64,000 bases of DNA from the NCBI GenBank assembly GCA_038323835.1, contig JBBQHI010000008.1, forward strand, positions 1 to 64,000, given 5' to 3'. Position numbers and translations under genes: made by a program. Below the pieces are notes generated by a model. It ran no database searches and was not told the DNA's origin. It was given only the letters and a program-made list of their open reading frames with translations. This document shows positions 16,940 through 25,532 of the stretch, piece by piece. The DNA is from JACVRW01 sp038323835 (GTDB lineage Bacteria; Actinomycetota; Thermoleophilia; Solirubrobacterales; Thermoleophilaceae). The stretch's first letter is position 1. The number at the start of each line of letters is the position of its first letter.

Positions 16940-18463
16940 TCAGGCGGCCGAGACCTCGGGCGCCTCGACCCGCGGGAAGAGTTGCCCCAGCTCGCCCGTA
17001 TGCGCGCCGCCGGGCAGCGCGCCGTATCGCGCCGTGTCGAGCGAGGGGTCCTCGCGCCCGAGGGCGGCGAGCAGCCGCTCGGCGGAGCCGGGCACGAAAG
17101 GCAGCAGCAGCACCGACACCACCCGCAGCCCCTCGGCCAGCGAATAGAGCACCTGGTCGAGCCGGCCGGACTCGCCCTCGTCCTTCGAGAGCTTCCACGG
17201 CTCCTCGTCCTGCACGTAGCGGTTCAGCCGCTTCACGCGCTGCCAGATCTCGTCGAGCGCGAGGCTGGGCTCGACGCGGTCGAGCAGGTCCCTGACGGTC
17301 TCCACGAGGCCGTCGAACTCAGGCGCCAGCGCCGCGTCGGGCTCGGCCTCCGGCACCACCCCGTCGCGGTAGCGGGTGATCATCGCCAGCGTGCGGCTGG
17401 CCAGGTTGCCGTACTCGTTGGCGAGCTCGGTGTTGTAACGCTTCTCGAATCCCTCGGTGGAGACCTCGCCGTCCTGACCGAAGCGCACCTCGCGGAGCGC
17501 GTAGTAGCGCAGCGCGTCGGCGCCGTAGAGCTCGGCCACCCGGAACGGCTCGATCACGTTCCCGAGTGACTTGGACATCTTGTGCTCGCCGAGCAGGAGG
17601 TATCCGTGAATGGCCACCTGGCGCGGGACCTCGATCCCGGCAGCCATGAGCAGCGCGGGCCAGATGATGGCGTGGAACTTGAGGATGTCCTTGCCGATCA
17701 GGTGCACATCGGCCGGCCAGAAGCGATCGGTGAGGTCCTCCCCCTCGCGTGCGTACGAGAGCGCCGTGTAGTAGTTGAGGAGCGCATCGATCCAGACGTA
17801 GATCACCTGTGAGTGATCCCACGGCACCGGCACCCCCCACTTCAGGCGCGAGCGGCTGAGCGAGAGGTCGGTGAGGCCGCTCTGGATAAAGGACAGGGCC
17901 TCGTTGTAGCGGACGTCCGGCACCACGAAGTCAGGCCTGTCGCGGTAGAGCTGCTCGAGCGGCTCCTGAAAGGTGGAGAGCCGGAAGAACCAGTTGTCCT
18001 CGTGCTCGCGCTCCAGCACGATCAGGTGGATCGGGCACCTGTTCCCGTCCACCAGCTCCGACTCGGTCTTGAAGTCGGCGCAGCGCGGGCAGTACCAGCC
18101 CTCGTAGGTGCCCTCGTACACGTGACCGTTGTCGTGGATGCGCTGGACCACCTCGGCCACCTTGTCCAGGTGCTCCTGATCGGTCGTGCGGATGAAGAAG
18201 TCGTTGGTGGCGTTGAGCGTGGCCGCCAGCTCGCGGAAGCGGACGGCGTTGCGATCGCCGAGCTCACGCGGTGTGATGCCCTCGCGCTCGGCCGCCTGGG
18301 CCACCGGCTCACCGTGCTCGTCGGTGCCCGTCAGAAAGAAGACGTCCTCGCCGCGCTGGCGCATGTGGCGTGAGAGAACGTCGGCGGCGATCGTGGTGTA
18401 CGCGTGGCCGAGATGCGGCTCACCGTTCACGTAATAGATCGGCGTGGTGACGTAGTAGGGCAC
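16940..18463 (-). CDS. metG: Methionyl-tRNA synthetase
   Basis: Charges tRNA-Met. It has 507 residues from the GTG at 18461-18463. It begins VPYYVTTPIYYVNGEPHLGHAY with the HIGH-type motif HLGH at residues 17-20. A Cys-containing zinc knuckle is at YCPRCADF and GNRCPIH. KMSKS occurs as LGEHKMSKSLGNVIEP near residue 294. The anticodon-binding helical domain follows; there is no C-terminal tRNA-binding (EMAP-type) domain. The start lies 44 bp inside the end of the M23 peptidase gene in another frame, so their translation overlaps. A longer upstream reading to 19138 is antisense-like low-complexity sequence. Confidence 0.96.
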   Translation of the reverse strand: MPYYVTTPIYYVNGEPHLGHAYTTIAADVLSRHMRQRGEDVFFLTGTDEHGEPVAQAAEREGITPRELGDRNAVRFRELAATLNATNDFFIRTTDQEHLDKVAEVVQRIHDNGHVYEGTYEGWYCPRCADFKTESELVDGNRCPIHLIVLEREHEDNWFFRLSTFQEPLEQLYRDRPDFVVPDVRYNEALSFIQSGLTDLSLSRSRLKWGVPVPWDHSQVIYVWIDALLNYYTALSYAREGEDLTDRFWPADVHLIGKDILKFHAIIWPALLMAAGIEVPRQVAIHGYLLLGEHKMSKSLGNVIEPFRVAELYGADALRYYALREVRFGQDGEVSTEGFEKRYNTELANEYGNLASRTLAMITRYRDGVVPEAEPDAALAPEFDGLVETVRDLLDRVEPSLALDEIWQRVKRLNRYVQDEEPWKLSKDEGESGRLDQVLYSLAEGLRVVSVLLLPFVPGSAERLLAALGREDPSLDTARYGALPGGAHTGELGQLFPRVEAPEVSAA

Positions 18464-19460
18464 GAAGAACGATGCTACTCGCGGGTCTCCGGCGGCCGCC
18501 GGGGGAGCGCCGCCGGCCTTCGCGCCCGCGGGCGGTGAGGAGCGCGAGCGAGGCGCCGAGCGCCCCGGCGCATGCCGCCAGCCAGCCGATATCAGGGCTC
18601 TGGTGAGTGCCGCCAGGAGCGATCGCGGGCGAACCCGCCCGTGGTGCGGACCGGCCCCGCGGGTGGGGCGCCGAGCCGAGGCCGGGATGGGCCTGCAAGG
18701 CGTGCGGGGCACTCGCGTGGCCCGGATGTGGCGCCGCGTCCGCTGCCGGAGTGGGCGCCGGCATACGCGCCGGGTCGTGCCGGGCCAGAGGGATCGGGAC
18801 GGGCACCGGTCCCAGCCGGGGAGCGTGGCGCGGTTCCGGCCGCCGCAGCGGTTCCGGCCGGCGCACCGGCTCCGGCCGGCGCAGACGGACGGCCGGGATG
18901 GTGCCCGGCAGACGCGGGGCGAGCGCGGGCCGGAGGGCCAACGGGGCGGGGACGGGCACGGGCCGAGGCGCACGTGGCGCAGGGCTGCCCGGCGGTGGCA
19001 ACAAGGCCCGGGGATCGTGATAGCCGTGTGAGGTGCCCGCGTCACGGACGCCGAAGTGGAGGTGGGGCCGCACGGCCGAGCGCCGGCCGGTGGTGCCCAC
19101 GAATCCGATCCGGGCGCCCATGGCCACCCTCTGCCCACCCCTCACCGCGAGCGCCGACAGGTGTAGGTACGAGAGGTCGAGACGCCCGTCCTCGGTTCTG
19201 ACGCTGACCGTGAGTCCCGAGGATCCCGCCATGCCGGCGAAGCGGACCAGGCCCGCGGCCGCGGCGACCACCGGGGCCCCCACCGCCCCCGCGATGTCGA
19301 CCCCCCGATGCTGCCCCGCCGCGTAGGGGTCATCGCCGTTGAGATAGGGCGTGATGACCTCACCGCGCAACGGCCAGGTCCACGCGCCCAGCGCGGGCGA
19401 CGTGGACGCCAGCGAGGCGAGGAGGGCAAGAGCCGCCGTGGCGAGGAGTCGTCGGGCCAT
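18420..19460 (-). CDS. Secreted M23-family (LytM) peptidase with Pro/Arg-rich tail
   Basis: Predicted cell-wall metallopeptidase of 346 residues. The signal peptide is at about 1-26, ending SPALGA. The LytM domain is at about 30-150: metal ligands in GQHRGVDIAGAVGAPV (His near 52, Asp near 56) and PHLHFGVRD near 131-138, with GARIGFVGTTGRRS between. A long Pro/Arg/Ala linker with RRPEP repeats follows (about 155-300), then one hydrophobic segment, IGWLAACAGALGASLALLTA. A basic tail ends the protein. The tail overlaps the metG start by 44 bp. Peptidoglycan endopeptidase activity is inferred from the intact HxxxD and HxH ligands. A TACGTT box at 19468-19473 is 7 nt from the ATG. Confidence 0.85.
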   Translation of the reverse strand: MARRLLATAALALLASLASTSPALGAWTWPLRGEVITPYLNGDDPYAAGQHRGVDIAGAVGAPVVAAAAGLVRFAGMAGSSGLTVSVRTEDGRLDLSYLHLSALAVRGGQRVAMGARIGFVGTTGRRSAVRPHLHFGVRDAGTSHGYHDPRALLPPPGSPAPRAPRPVPVPAPLALRPALAPRLPGTIPAVRLRRPEPVRRPEPLRRPEPRHAPRLGPVPVPIPLARHDPARMPAPTPAADAAPHPGHASAPHALQAHPGLGSAPHPRGRSAPRAGSPAIAPGGTHQSPDIGWLAACAGALGASLALLTARGREGRRRSPGGRRRPASSIVLRALLRHHADLLRER

Positions 19461-19567
19461 GACGACGAACGTAGACCGGCGACGGGCGGGGGCGACGGGG
19501 GTGAGGCCGTGTGGTGCGCGTTCTTTACAGAGGCGCGCGTGTTCGGTGCAGAGGCGTCACGCGCGAC

Positions 19568-20374
19568 CTACTCCGTCAGGCGCCGATAAAGGGCGTTCGC
19601 GCTCCCGCCGGTCAGGTCCGCCACCACCGCCGCGGCGCGACGTGGCTTCGCCCCGGCGTCCACCAGCTCGCGAAGCGCCGCCAGGCCGGCCGAGTCACGG
19701 TCGCCGGTGGCCGCCGCGGGGGCGATCACCAGCACCACCTCGCCCTTCGGGGGCGACGACTCGTAGCGGGCGGCCAGCTCGGATGCGGTCCCGCGCACCA
19801 CCTCCTCGTGCACCTTGGTGAGCTCGCGGCACACCGCCACCTCGCGCTCCGGCTCGAGCTCGGCCAGCACCGCCAGGGTGCCCGGCACCCGGCGCGGGGA
19901 CTCGAAGGCCACCAGCGTGCCGCCGGGCTCGCCCAGCACCTTCCGCAGCTCGCCCTTCTTGCGCGGGAGAAATCCCTGGAAGCGCCACTCGGCCGCAGGC
20001 AGCCCCGACGCCACCAGGGCGGTGATCGCCGCCGAGGGACCGGGGAGCACCTCAACCGGCAGTCCGGCGCCCACGCATCCGCGGACAAGCAGGAAACCCG
20101 GGTCGGAGACCAGCGGCATTCCCGCATCGGACACGAGCGCGACCGTGTCGCCGGCACGCATGCGCTCGATCAGCTCCGCCGAGCGCGCTCGCTCGTTGTG
20201 CTCGTGGTAGGACACGAGCCGCGCGCTCACCCCGTAGCGGTCGAGCAGCACGCGCGTGCGCCGGGTGTCCTCACAGGCCACGACGTCGGCCTCGCGCAGC
20301 GCCGCGAGCACCCGCAGAGTCACGTCCTCGAGGTTGCCGATCGGGGTCGGGCAGACCACGAGGCGCCCGCTCAT
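19568..20374 (-). CDS. rsmI: 16S rRNA (cytidine-2'-O)-methyltransferase RsmI
   Basis: Methylates the ribose of C1402 in 16S rRNA in E. coli. It has 268 residues of the tetrapyrrole-methylase fold. RLVVCPTPIGNLEDVTLRVL is the N-terminal signature. CEDTRRTRVLLDRYGV and LVSDAGMPLVSDPGFLLVR follow, with the SAM loop LPGPSAAITALVASGLP near 107-123. FQGFLPRKKGELR and FESPRRVPGTL are diagnostic. The ATG at 20372-20374 overlaps the stop of the ROK kinase gene, so the two are co-translated. Confidence 0.95.
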   Translation of the reverse strand: MSGRLVVCPTPIGNLEDVTLRVLAALREADVVACEDTRRTRVLLDRYGVSARLVSYHEHNERARSAELIERMRAGDTVALVSDAGMPLVSDPGFLLVRGCVGAGLPVEVLPGPSAAITALVASGLPAAEWRFQGFLPRKKGELRKVLGEPGGTLVAFESPRRVPGTLAVLAELEPEREVAVCRELTKVHEEVVRGTASELAARYESSPPKGEVVLVIAPAAATGDRDSAGLAALRELVDAGAKPRRAAAVVADLTGGSANALYRRLTE

Positions 20375-21324
20375 GCCCCCTCCTCGAACGCCAGCAGGGC
20401 CGCGCCGAGCATCCCCGACTCGGCCCCGAAGTGCGCGCTCACGATCTGGACCGCCGCCCTGACCGGCGGCAGCGCACGCTCCGCCACCACCTGGCGCGCG
20501 GGGGCGAGGAGCAACTCCCCTGCCGCCACCGCGCCGCCACCGATCACGATGATCTCGGGGTTGAGGGCGTTGACCAGGCTGACGAGGCCGAAGCCGAGCC
20601 GGCGACCCACCTCGGCGAGCGCCGCCCGGGCGGCCGGGTCGCCGTCGTGGGCCAGCTCAGTGGCGAGCGCGCCCGTTATCTCCGCCCCCGACGCGAGGCG
20701 CCGGCCGAGTGCGGATTCAGGATCGGCGTGCGCGGCCCGCACGGCCTCGCGGCCGATCGCGCTCCCCGAGGCGAGCACCTCCATGCAACCGCGGCCTGGA
20801 CAGGCCCCCTGGCAGTCGGGCCCGTCGTAGTCCACCACGATGTGACCGAGCTCCGCGCCGAACCCCTGGGCGCCGCGATAGATCTCGCCGTCGAGCAGCA
20901 GGCCGCCGCCGATGCCCGTGCCGAGCAGGACCATGGCCGCGTGCCGGTGCCCTCTCACCGCCCCCGCGCGGAACTCGGCCAGCAGCGCCACGTTCGCGTC
21001 GTTGTCCACGTACACCGGGATACCGAGGCGCTCGCTCATCATGTCCCTGAAGCGAACGCCCTCGAGCGGGAGGTGGGTGGACCACGCGGCCACGCCGGTG
21101 TCGCGCTCGACCAGCGCCGGGATCCCGAACCCCACGGCCGACACGTCCGGGGCCGCGTTGCGGATCTCCTCGGCGGCCTCGACGATGATGTCGAGGGTCT
21201 CCTGCAGGTCGGCGCCCCGCCAGGTCCGGTGCACCCGGTGGCGGACCACGAGATCCTCGTCGACCACGCCTCCGAGGAGCTTCGTTCCCCCGGCATCGAC
21301 GCCGATCACCCGGGTCGGCGGCAT
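20371..21324 (-). CDS. ROK-family sugar kinase (probable glucokinase)
   Basis: A 317-residue ROK protein. The ATP-binding DAGGTK is at residues 10-15. VYVDNDANVALLAEFRAGA and LGTGIGGGLLLDG are family motifs. AELGHIVVD is near 153 and the zinc-binding CQGACPGRGCMEVLASG near 165-181. It lacks an N-terminal helix-turn-helix, so it is a kinase rather than a ROK repressor. Glucokinase is likely but substrate is not proven by sequence. I chose the ATG at 21322-21324 (MPPTRVIGVDAGGT). It is divergent from the LCP gene with only 23 bp between starts. Confidence 0.9.
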   Translation of the reverse strand: MPPTRVIGVDAGGTKLLGGVVDEDLVVRHRVHRTWRGADLQETLDIIVEAAEEIRNAAPDVSAVGFGIPALVERDTGVAAWSTHLPLEGVRFRDMMSERLGIPVYVDNDANVALLAEFRAGAVRGHRHAAMVLLGTGIGGGLLLDGEIYRGAQGFGAELGHIVVDYDGPDCQGACPGRGCMEVLASGSAIGREAVRAAHADPESALGRRLASGAEITGALATELAHDGDPAARAALAEVGRRLGFGLVSLVNALNPEIIVIGGGAVAAGELLLAPARQVVAERALPPVRAAVQIVSAHFGAESGMLGAALLAFEEGA

Positions 21325-21334
21325 GGCCGGACGA

Positions 21335-21340
21335 TATACA
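21335..21340 (+). promoter_or_regulatory. Putative -10 box of the LCP gene
   Basis: TATACA lies 7 nt before the GTG at 21348, within the 23-bp gap to the divergent ROK start. No ribosome site fits between, which points to a leaderless transcript. Confidence 0.5.
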
Positions 21341-21347
21341 GAGGTGC

Positions 21348-22439
21348 GTGAGCGACCAGACACCGCGCCCTCCGGAGCCCGGGCCGCCCGAATACAACGT
21401 CTACCGCTCCCGCCGAGGGCCCTCCGGGCGCCTGGGCGGGGGAGGGGACCTCGACGCACTGCGAAAGCGCCTGTCGCGCTTCCGCAACCGCGAGCCGCGC
21501 CAGGCCGGAGAGCGGCGCGGAATCACCCCGGGACGCGTGTTCAAGTGGCTCGCGGTGGCCGTGGTGAGCTGGCTGCTCCTCTCGCTGGTCCTGTTCCTGG
21601 TGAGCGCACAGACCCAGGAGGGCGTGTCCGGCAGCGCCCAGCGCGCGCTCTCGAATCAGGGGAGCCTGCTGTCGGGGACGAACATCCTCGTGCTCGGGTC
21701 CGATGCGCGAACGGGCAAGTCGATCGACGAGTCCCAGCAGGGGCCCTCCCGCGCCGACACGATCATGCTCGTCCACGCCGCCTTCGGGAGCGTGCGCAAG
21801 CTCTCCATCCCGCGCGACTCGTTCGCCGAGATCCCGGGTCACACGGGCCAGAAGATCAACGCGGCCTACGCGCTGGGCGGCCCGGCACTCATGATCCGGA
21901 CGGTCGAGGGCTTCATGGGCCACGGGATCCAGGTGAGCCACCTGATCGAGGTTGACTTCAAGAACTTTCCGGAGCTGATCGACTCGCTCGGCGGGATCGA
22001 CGTGAACGTGAAGCACAGGATCTGCTCGCCGCCGTTCGACAACTTCTGGAAGGGCCTCACGTTCCGCCGCGGCGAGCGACACCTGAACGGCGAGCGCGCC
22101 CTCGGCTACGCACGTGTACGCAAGAACAGCTGCGCCCCCAACGAGACCGACCTGGACCGCGCCCGGCGCCAGCAGGAGGTGCTGTCCGCGATGAAGGGAA
22201 GCGTGACCTCCCCCGGCACCTTCTTCCGGCTGCCCCTGGTGAGCTGGCGCGCTCCGCGGGCCATCCGCACCGACATGAAGGGCCCCTCTCTGATGGCGCT
22301 CTTCGCGGACCTCGCCACCGGCAGCAGCGACGAGACCATGGTGCTCGAGCCCTCCTGTCTCTCGTGCGGGCCGGGCGGAAGTCTGGTCGTTTCGGACGGG
22401 GCGAAGCAGGACGCCGCTCGCAAGCTTGTTGACGGTTGA
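21348..22439 (+). CDS. LytR-CpsA-Psr (LCP) family cell-wall ligase
   Basis: LCP proteins transfer lipid-linked polymers (teichoic acids, arabinogalactan, capsule) to peptidoglycan. This one has 363 residues. A cytoplasmic Pro/Arg-rich N-terminus of about 60 residues precedes one membrane segment (VFKWLAVAVVSWLLLSLVLF, about 63-85). The extracellular LCP domain is at about 110-280: NILVLGSDARTG, SRADTIMLVH, LSIPRDSFAEIPGH, KINAAYALGG, HLIEVDFKNFPELIDSLGGIDVNV, GERALGYARVR. The conserved acidic and Arg residues for pyrophosphate-lipid binding are present. No teichoic-acid genes are nearby, so the polymer is unknown. Confidence 0.93.
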   Translation: MSDQTPRPPEPGPPEYNVYRSRRGPSGRLGGGGDLDALRKRLSRFRNREPRQAGERRGITPGRVFKWLAVAVVSWLLLSLVLFLVSAQTQEGVSGSAQRALSNQGSLLSGTNILVLGSDARTGKSIDESQQGPSRADTIMLVHAAFGSVRKLSIPRDSFAEIPGHTGQKINAAYALGGPALMIRTVEGFMGHGIQVSHLIEVDFKNFPELIDSLGGIDVNVKHRICSPPFDNFWKGLTFRRGERHLNGERALGYARVRKNSCAPNETDLDRARRQQEVLSAMKGSVTSPGTFFRLPLVSWRAPRAIRTDMKGPSLMALFADLATGSSDETMVLEPSCLSCGPGGSLVVSDGAKQDAARKLVDG

Positions 22440-22512
22440 TAGCACCCCCCGGGCGGGCGTCTGCCACAGTCCCGTCCGAGGGTTCACCCGAGGTCCCGTC
22501 CTGAGGAGAGAG

Positions 22513-23676
22513 ATGTCCCGCCCCGTCCGTGTCGTGCTGCTCTGCGTGCTTGCCCTGTTCGTGGCCGCGCCCGCTGAGGCCAAGGTCCCGAAGGCACCGA
22601 AGGGTCTCGCGCTCTATCAGCCGCCCAAGAAGCTCGGCGGCTATACGCACGGCGACCTCATCTGGGGCCGCAAGGTGAAGAGCCCTCTGGAGGAGGGGTC
22701 CCGCGCGTGGGTGGTGCTCTACCGCTCCACGTCGGTGAAAGGAAAGGCGGTCGGGGAATCGGGGACCGTGATCCTCCCGAAGGGCAAGCCGCCCAAGGGC
22801 GGTTGGCCGCTGATCAGCTGGGCCCACGGGACATCGGGGATCGCGGACGTCTGCGCCCCCTCACGTGACCCGTCGGGTCCGTACACCGGATACGTGGCGC
22901 CGCAGGAGAACTACTGGCTGAAGCAGGGCTACGCCCTCGCCAGCACCGATTACGAGGGCCTCGGCACGCCCGGCGTGCACCCCTATCTGGTGGGTCGCTC
23001 CGCGGGCCGCAGCGTGCTGGACATCGCGCGCGCCAGCCGCGAGGTGGATTCCCGCATCGGGCGCAAGCTCGTGATCTCCGGCCACTCGCAGGGCGGACAC
23101 GCCGCACTGTTCGCGGCCGCGCTGGCGCCCAAGTGGACGCCGGAGCTGAAGTTCCGCGGCGTGGCGGCGTTCGCGCCGGCCTCGCACCTCGACGTGCTGG
23201 CCGACGCCCTTCCCGGGTTCACCACCCCGAGTGGGGGGCTCTCGGCACTGGCCGGCATGGTCGTGACCGGGCTGGCGGCCGCCTATCCCCAGCTGGACCC
23301 GCAGAAGATCGTGTCCGACGAGGCACTCGCGTTCCTCCCCCAGACGAAGACCAAGTGCCTAGGGGACCTCGGAATGGCCGACTCCCTTGGCGGCCTCCCC
23401 GGGTCGCACCTGACGCGCCCCGGCGCCGACCTGAGCCTGCTGCACAAGCTCCTGGTGGCCAATAACCCGAACCTGAAGATCAAGGCGCCGGTGCTGATCC
23501 TTCAGGGCGAGGCCGACACGACGGTTTATCCGTTCCTCACCAACCGGCTGGACACGGAGCTGAGGGCCCGCGGGGACAAGGTGACCTACGTCAAGTACCC
23601 GGGCGCGAGTCACGTGAGCGTGGTGGCCGCGGGTGACGCACGCATGCGGGCCTTCCTCAAGGCCCGTTTCCGCTAG
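22513..23676 (+). CDS. Secreted lipase-like alpha/beta hydrolase
   Basis: A 387-residue secreted hydrolase of the secretory-lipase (LIP) type. The signal peptide is at about 1-24 (VVLLCVLALFVAAPAEA). SWAHGTSGIADVCAPS carries the oxyanion-type HGT motif. The nucleophile elbow GHSQGGHAALFAA places Ser near 192. ILQGEADTTVYP places the acid Asp near 334 and YPGASHVSVVAAGD the His near 366. The catalytic triad is therefore complete. ATG 22513 follows a strong GAGGAGAGAG ribosome site, unlike most neighbours. Its TAG stop lies in a CTAG palindrome that also ends the convergent FmdB-type gene. Confidence 0.87.
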   Translation: MSRPVRVVLLCVLALFVAAPAEAKVPKAPKGLALYQPPKKLGGYTHGDLIWGRKVKSPLEEGSRAWVVLYRSTSVKGKAVGESGTVILPKGKPPKGGWPLISWAHGTSGIADVCAPSRDPSGPYTGYVAPQENYWLKQGYALASTDYEGLGTPGVHPYLVGRSAGRSVLDIARASREVDSRIGRKLVISGHSQGGHAALFAAALAPKWTPELKFRGVAAFAPASHLDVLADALPGFTTPSGGLSALAGMVVTGLAAAYPQLDPQKIVSDEALAFLPQTKTKCLGDLGMADSLGGLPGSHLTRPGADLSLLHKLLVANNPNLKIKAPVLILQGEADTTVYPFLTNRLDTELRARGDKVTYVKYPGASHVSVVAAGDARMRAFLKARFR

Positions 23677-24008
23677 TCCGAGCCGGAGCCGGACTTCGAC
23701 GGAGAAGAGGACGAGGAGGACGAAGACGAGGACCCGGACTCCTTCTTGGTGTCCGGGGACTTCGCCTTCTCGGAGCCAGAGTCCGATGAGGACGACGAGT
23801 CCGAGTCGGACGAGGTGGCCCCGGCCTTCTTCTTCTTTCCGTAGTCCGTGTTGTAGAAGCCCGACCCCTTGAAGTGGACCGCAACGGGGTGGAACACCCG
23901 CTGCACGGGTGCTCCGCAGACCTCGCAGGTCTCGATCGGATCGTCGACCATGCGCTGCACCACCTCGAAGGTGTGCCCTTTTGAGCAGCGGTACTCGTAG
24001 ATGGGCAT
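23673..24008 (-). CDS. FmdB-type zinc-ribbon protein with Ser-rich tail
   Basis: A 111-residue protein. The N-terminal 42 residues are the FmdB regulatory-domain zinc ribbon: MPIYEYRCSKGHTFEVVQRM, TCEVCGAPVQRVFHP, then HFKGSGFYNTDYG, a typical FmdB end block. Ligands appear to be Cys8, His12, Cys28 and Cys31. The remaining 60 residues are low complexity: SSDSDSSSSSDSGSE, Lys patches and a run of serines. The function of the family is poorly known. The gene has a near-perfect -10 box close to its start and ends on a CTAG shared with the lipase stop. Confidence 0.85.
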   Translation of the reverse strand: MPIYEYRCSKGHTFEVVQRMVDDPIETCEVCGAPVQRVFHPVAVHFKGSGFYNTDYGKKKKAGATSSDSDSSSSSDSGSEKAKSPDTKKESGSSSSSSSSSSPSKSGSGSD

Positions 24009-24016
24009 GACACCCG

Positions 24017-24022
24017 AGTATA
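24017..24022 (-). promoter_or_regulatory. -10 box of the FmdB-type gene
   Basis: The minus strand reads TATACT, a near-consensus sigma-70 -10 element, 8 nt upstream of the ATG. No ribosome-binding site fits between, so the mRNA is predicted to be leaderless. No good -35 was found at 17 bp. Confidence 0.6.
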
Positions 24023-24100
24023 TGAGCGGCCCGGGGCGCATTGCCGCTCCAAACCGCCGCGCCCCGGCCTTGTAACCGCCCATCTCCCGCCGGTCCGAAA

Positions 24101-24129
24101 TTGCCGACCTCCTCCCCCGCCGCTACCCT
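24101..24129 (+). promoter_or_regulatory. Sigma-70-like promoter of the glycyl-tRNA synthetase gene
   Basis: TTGCCG (24101-24106) and TACCCT (24124-24129) are separated by exactly 17 bp. The -10 ends 8 nt before the GTG at 24138, so transcription should begin at or next to the start codon. This is the clearest two-box promoter I can see in the window. Confidence 0.6.
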
Positions 24130-24137
24130 GCCGAGCC

Positions 24138-25526
24138 GTGACGGAAGCGGTGACCATGGACAAGATCGTTGCCCTGTGCAAGCGCCGGGGGCTGATCTTC
24201 CCCGCCTCCGAGATCTACGGCGGGATCGCCAACACCTACGACTACGGGCACTACGGCGTCCTGCTGAAGAACAACGTCGCGGGCGCCTGGTGGAAAGCGA
24301 TGATCCAAGAGCGCGACGACATCGTCGCCCTCGACTCGGCGATCATCCAGCACCCACGGGCCTGGGAGGCCTCGGGGCACCTCGCGGGGTTCACCGACCC
24401 GCTGGTGGACTGCCGCACCTGCAAGCGCCGCTTCCGTGCCGACCACCTCGAGGAGGTGCGCAATGGCACCGCCGAGCACGAGGGCGTCCGCTGCGGCAAG
24501 GCTCCATCGAAGCTGCCGGGCGACCATCCCGACTGCGACCTCACCGACGCTCGCGAGTTCAACCTCATGTTCGAGACCTCGATCGGGCCGGTGAAGGACG
24601 CCGGCGCGACCGTGTACCTGCGCCCCGAGACCGCGCAGGGCATCTTCCTCGCCTTCAAGACCACGCTCGGCTTCGCGCGCAAGAAGCCGCCGTTCGGAAT
24701 CGCTCAGATCGGCAAGTCGTTCCGCAACGAGATCACCCCCGGAAACTTCATCTTCCGGACGCTCGAGTTCGAGCAGATGGAGATGGAGTTCTTCGTGCCC
24801 CCGTCCGAGGCCGAGAAGTGGCATCAGCACTGGATGGAGCAGCGCATGGCCTGGTACGTGTCGCTGGGCGTGGACCCCGAGCGGCTGCGCCTCCGAGCGC
24901 ACGACGCGGACGAGCTTTCGCACTACAGCGCGGCCACAAGCGACATCGAGTACCTCTACCCGATCGGCTGGTCCGAGCTCGAGGGCATCGCGAACCGCGG
25001 CGACTTCGACCTCACCCAGCACGCCGAGCACTCGGGCCAGAAGCTCGAGTACGTGGACACCGCGAGCGGCGACCGCTACGTCCCGCACGTGATCGAGCCC
25101 GCGGCGGGCCTCGGCCGCACGGTGCTCACGCTCCTGTGCGATGCCTACGACGAGGACGAGATCGGTGGCGAGCAGCGCACCGTCCTGCGGCTGATGCCGA
25201 AGATGGCGCCGATCAAGGTGGCCGTGCTGCCCCTCGTGAACAAGGAGGGTCAGCCGGAGCGGGCGCGGGAGATCTACGAGGAGCTGCGCGAGCTGATGCC
25301 GGCCGAGTTCGACACCGGTGGCTCGATCGGGAAGCGCTACCGCCGCCAGGACGAGATCGGCACCCCCTGGGGCGTGACCGTGGATCATCAGACCATGGAC
25401 GACGGCACCGTGACGGTGCGCAACCGCGACACGCTCGAGCAGGTGCGCATCGCGGCAAGCGATCTGGCCTCAGAGCTCCAGCGCCGCCTGGCCGCGCCCT
25501 GGACCTCGCCCAAGCTTCAGGGCTGA
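24138..25526 (+). CDS. glyS: Glycyl-tRNA synthetase (single-chain, alpha2 type)
   Basis: Class II synthetase of the eukaryote-like homodimeric form, found in actinobacteria and others. It has 462 residues. MDKIVALCKRRGLIFPASEIYGGIANTYDYGHYG is the N-terminal signature. A Cys-bearing insertion (DCRTCKRRF, VRCGKA) may bind zinc. Motif 2 is YLRPETAQGIFLAF and GKSFRNEITPGNFIFRTLEFEQMEME. Motif 3 is in VIEPAAGLGRTVLTLLCDAY. The C-terminal anticodon-binding domain has IKVAVLPLVNKEGQ and VTVDHQTMDDGTVTVRNRD. GTG 24138 fits the promoter; ATG 24156 is an alternative start. The symbol follows single-chain usage (also written glyQS). Confidence 0.96.
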   Translation: MTEAVTMDKIVALCKRRGLIFPASEIYGGIANTYDYGHYGVLLKNNVAGAWWKAMIQERDDIVALDSAIIQHPRAWEASGHLAGFTDPLVDCRTCKRRFRADHLEEVRNGTAEHEGVRCGKAPSKLPGDHPDCDLTDAREFNLMFETSIGPVKDAGATVYLRPETAQGIFLAFKTTLGFARKKPPFGIAQIGKSFRNEITPGNFIFRTLEFEQMEMEFFVPPSEAEKWHQHWMEQRMAWYVSLGVDPERLRLRAHDADELSHYSAATSDIEYLYPIGWSELEGIANRGDFDLTQHAEHSGQKLEYVDTASGDRYVPHVIEPAAGLGRTVLTLLCDAYDEDEIGGEQRTVLRLMPKMAPIKVAVLPLVNKEGQPERAREIYEELRELMPAEFDTGGSIGKRYRRQDEIGTPWGVTVDHQTMDDGTVTVRNRDTLEQVRIAASDLASELQRRLAAPWTSPKLQG

Positions 25527-25532
25527 GCGAAC

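Noticed and set aside
12895..17295. A 1466-codon plus-strand open frame
   Set aside because: It runs antisense through the DedA-PAP2, ispE, rsmA and tatD genes. It has Arg/Pro/Ala-rich composition and no family motif. Long antisense frames are expected at this GC content.
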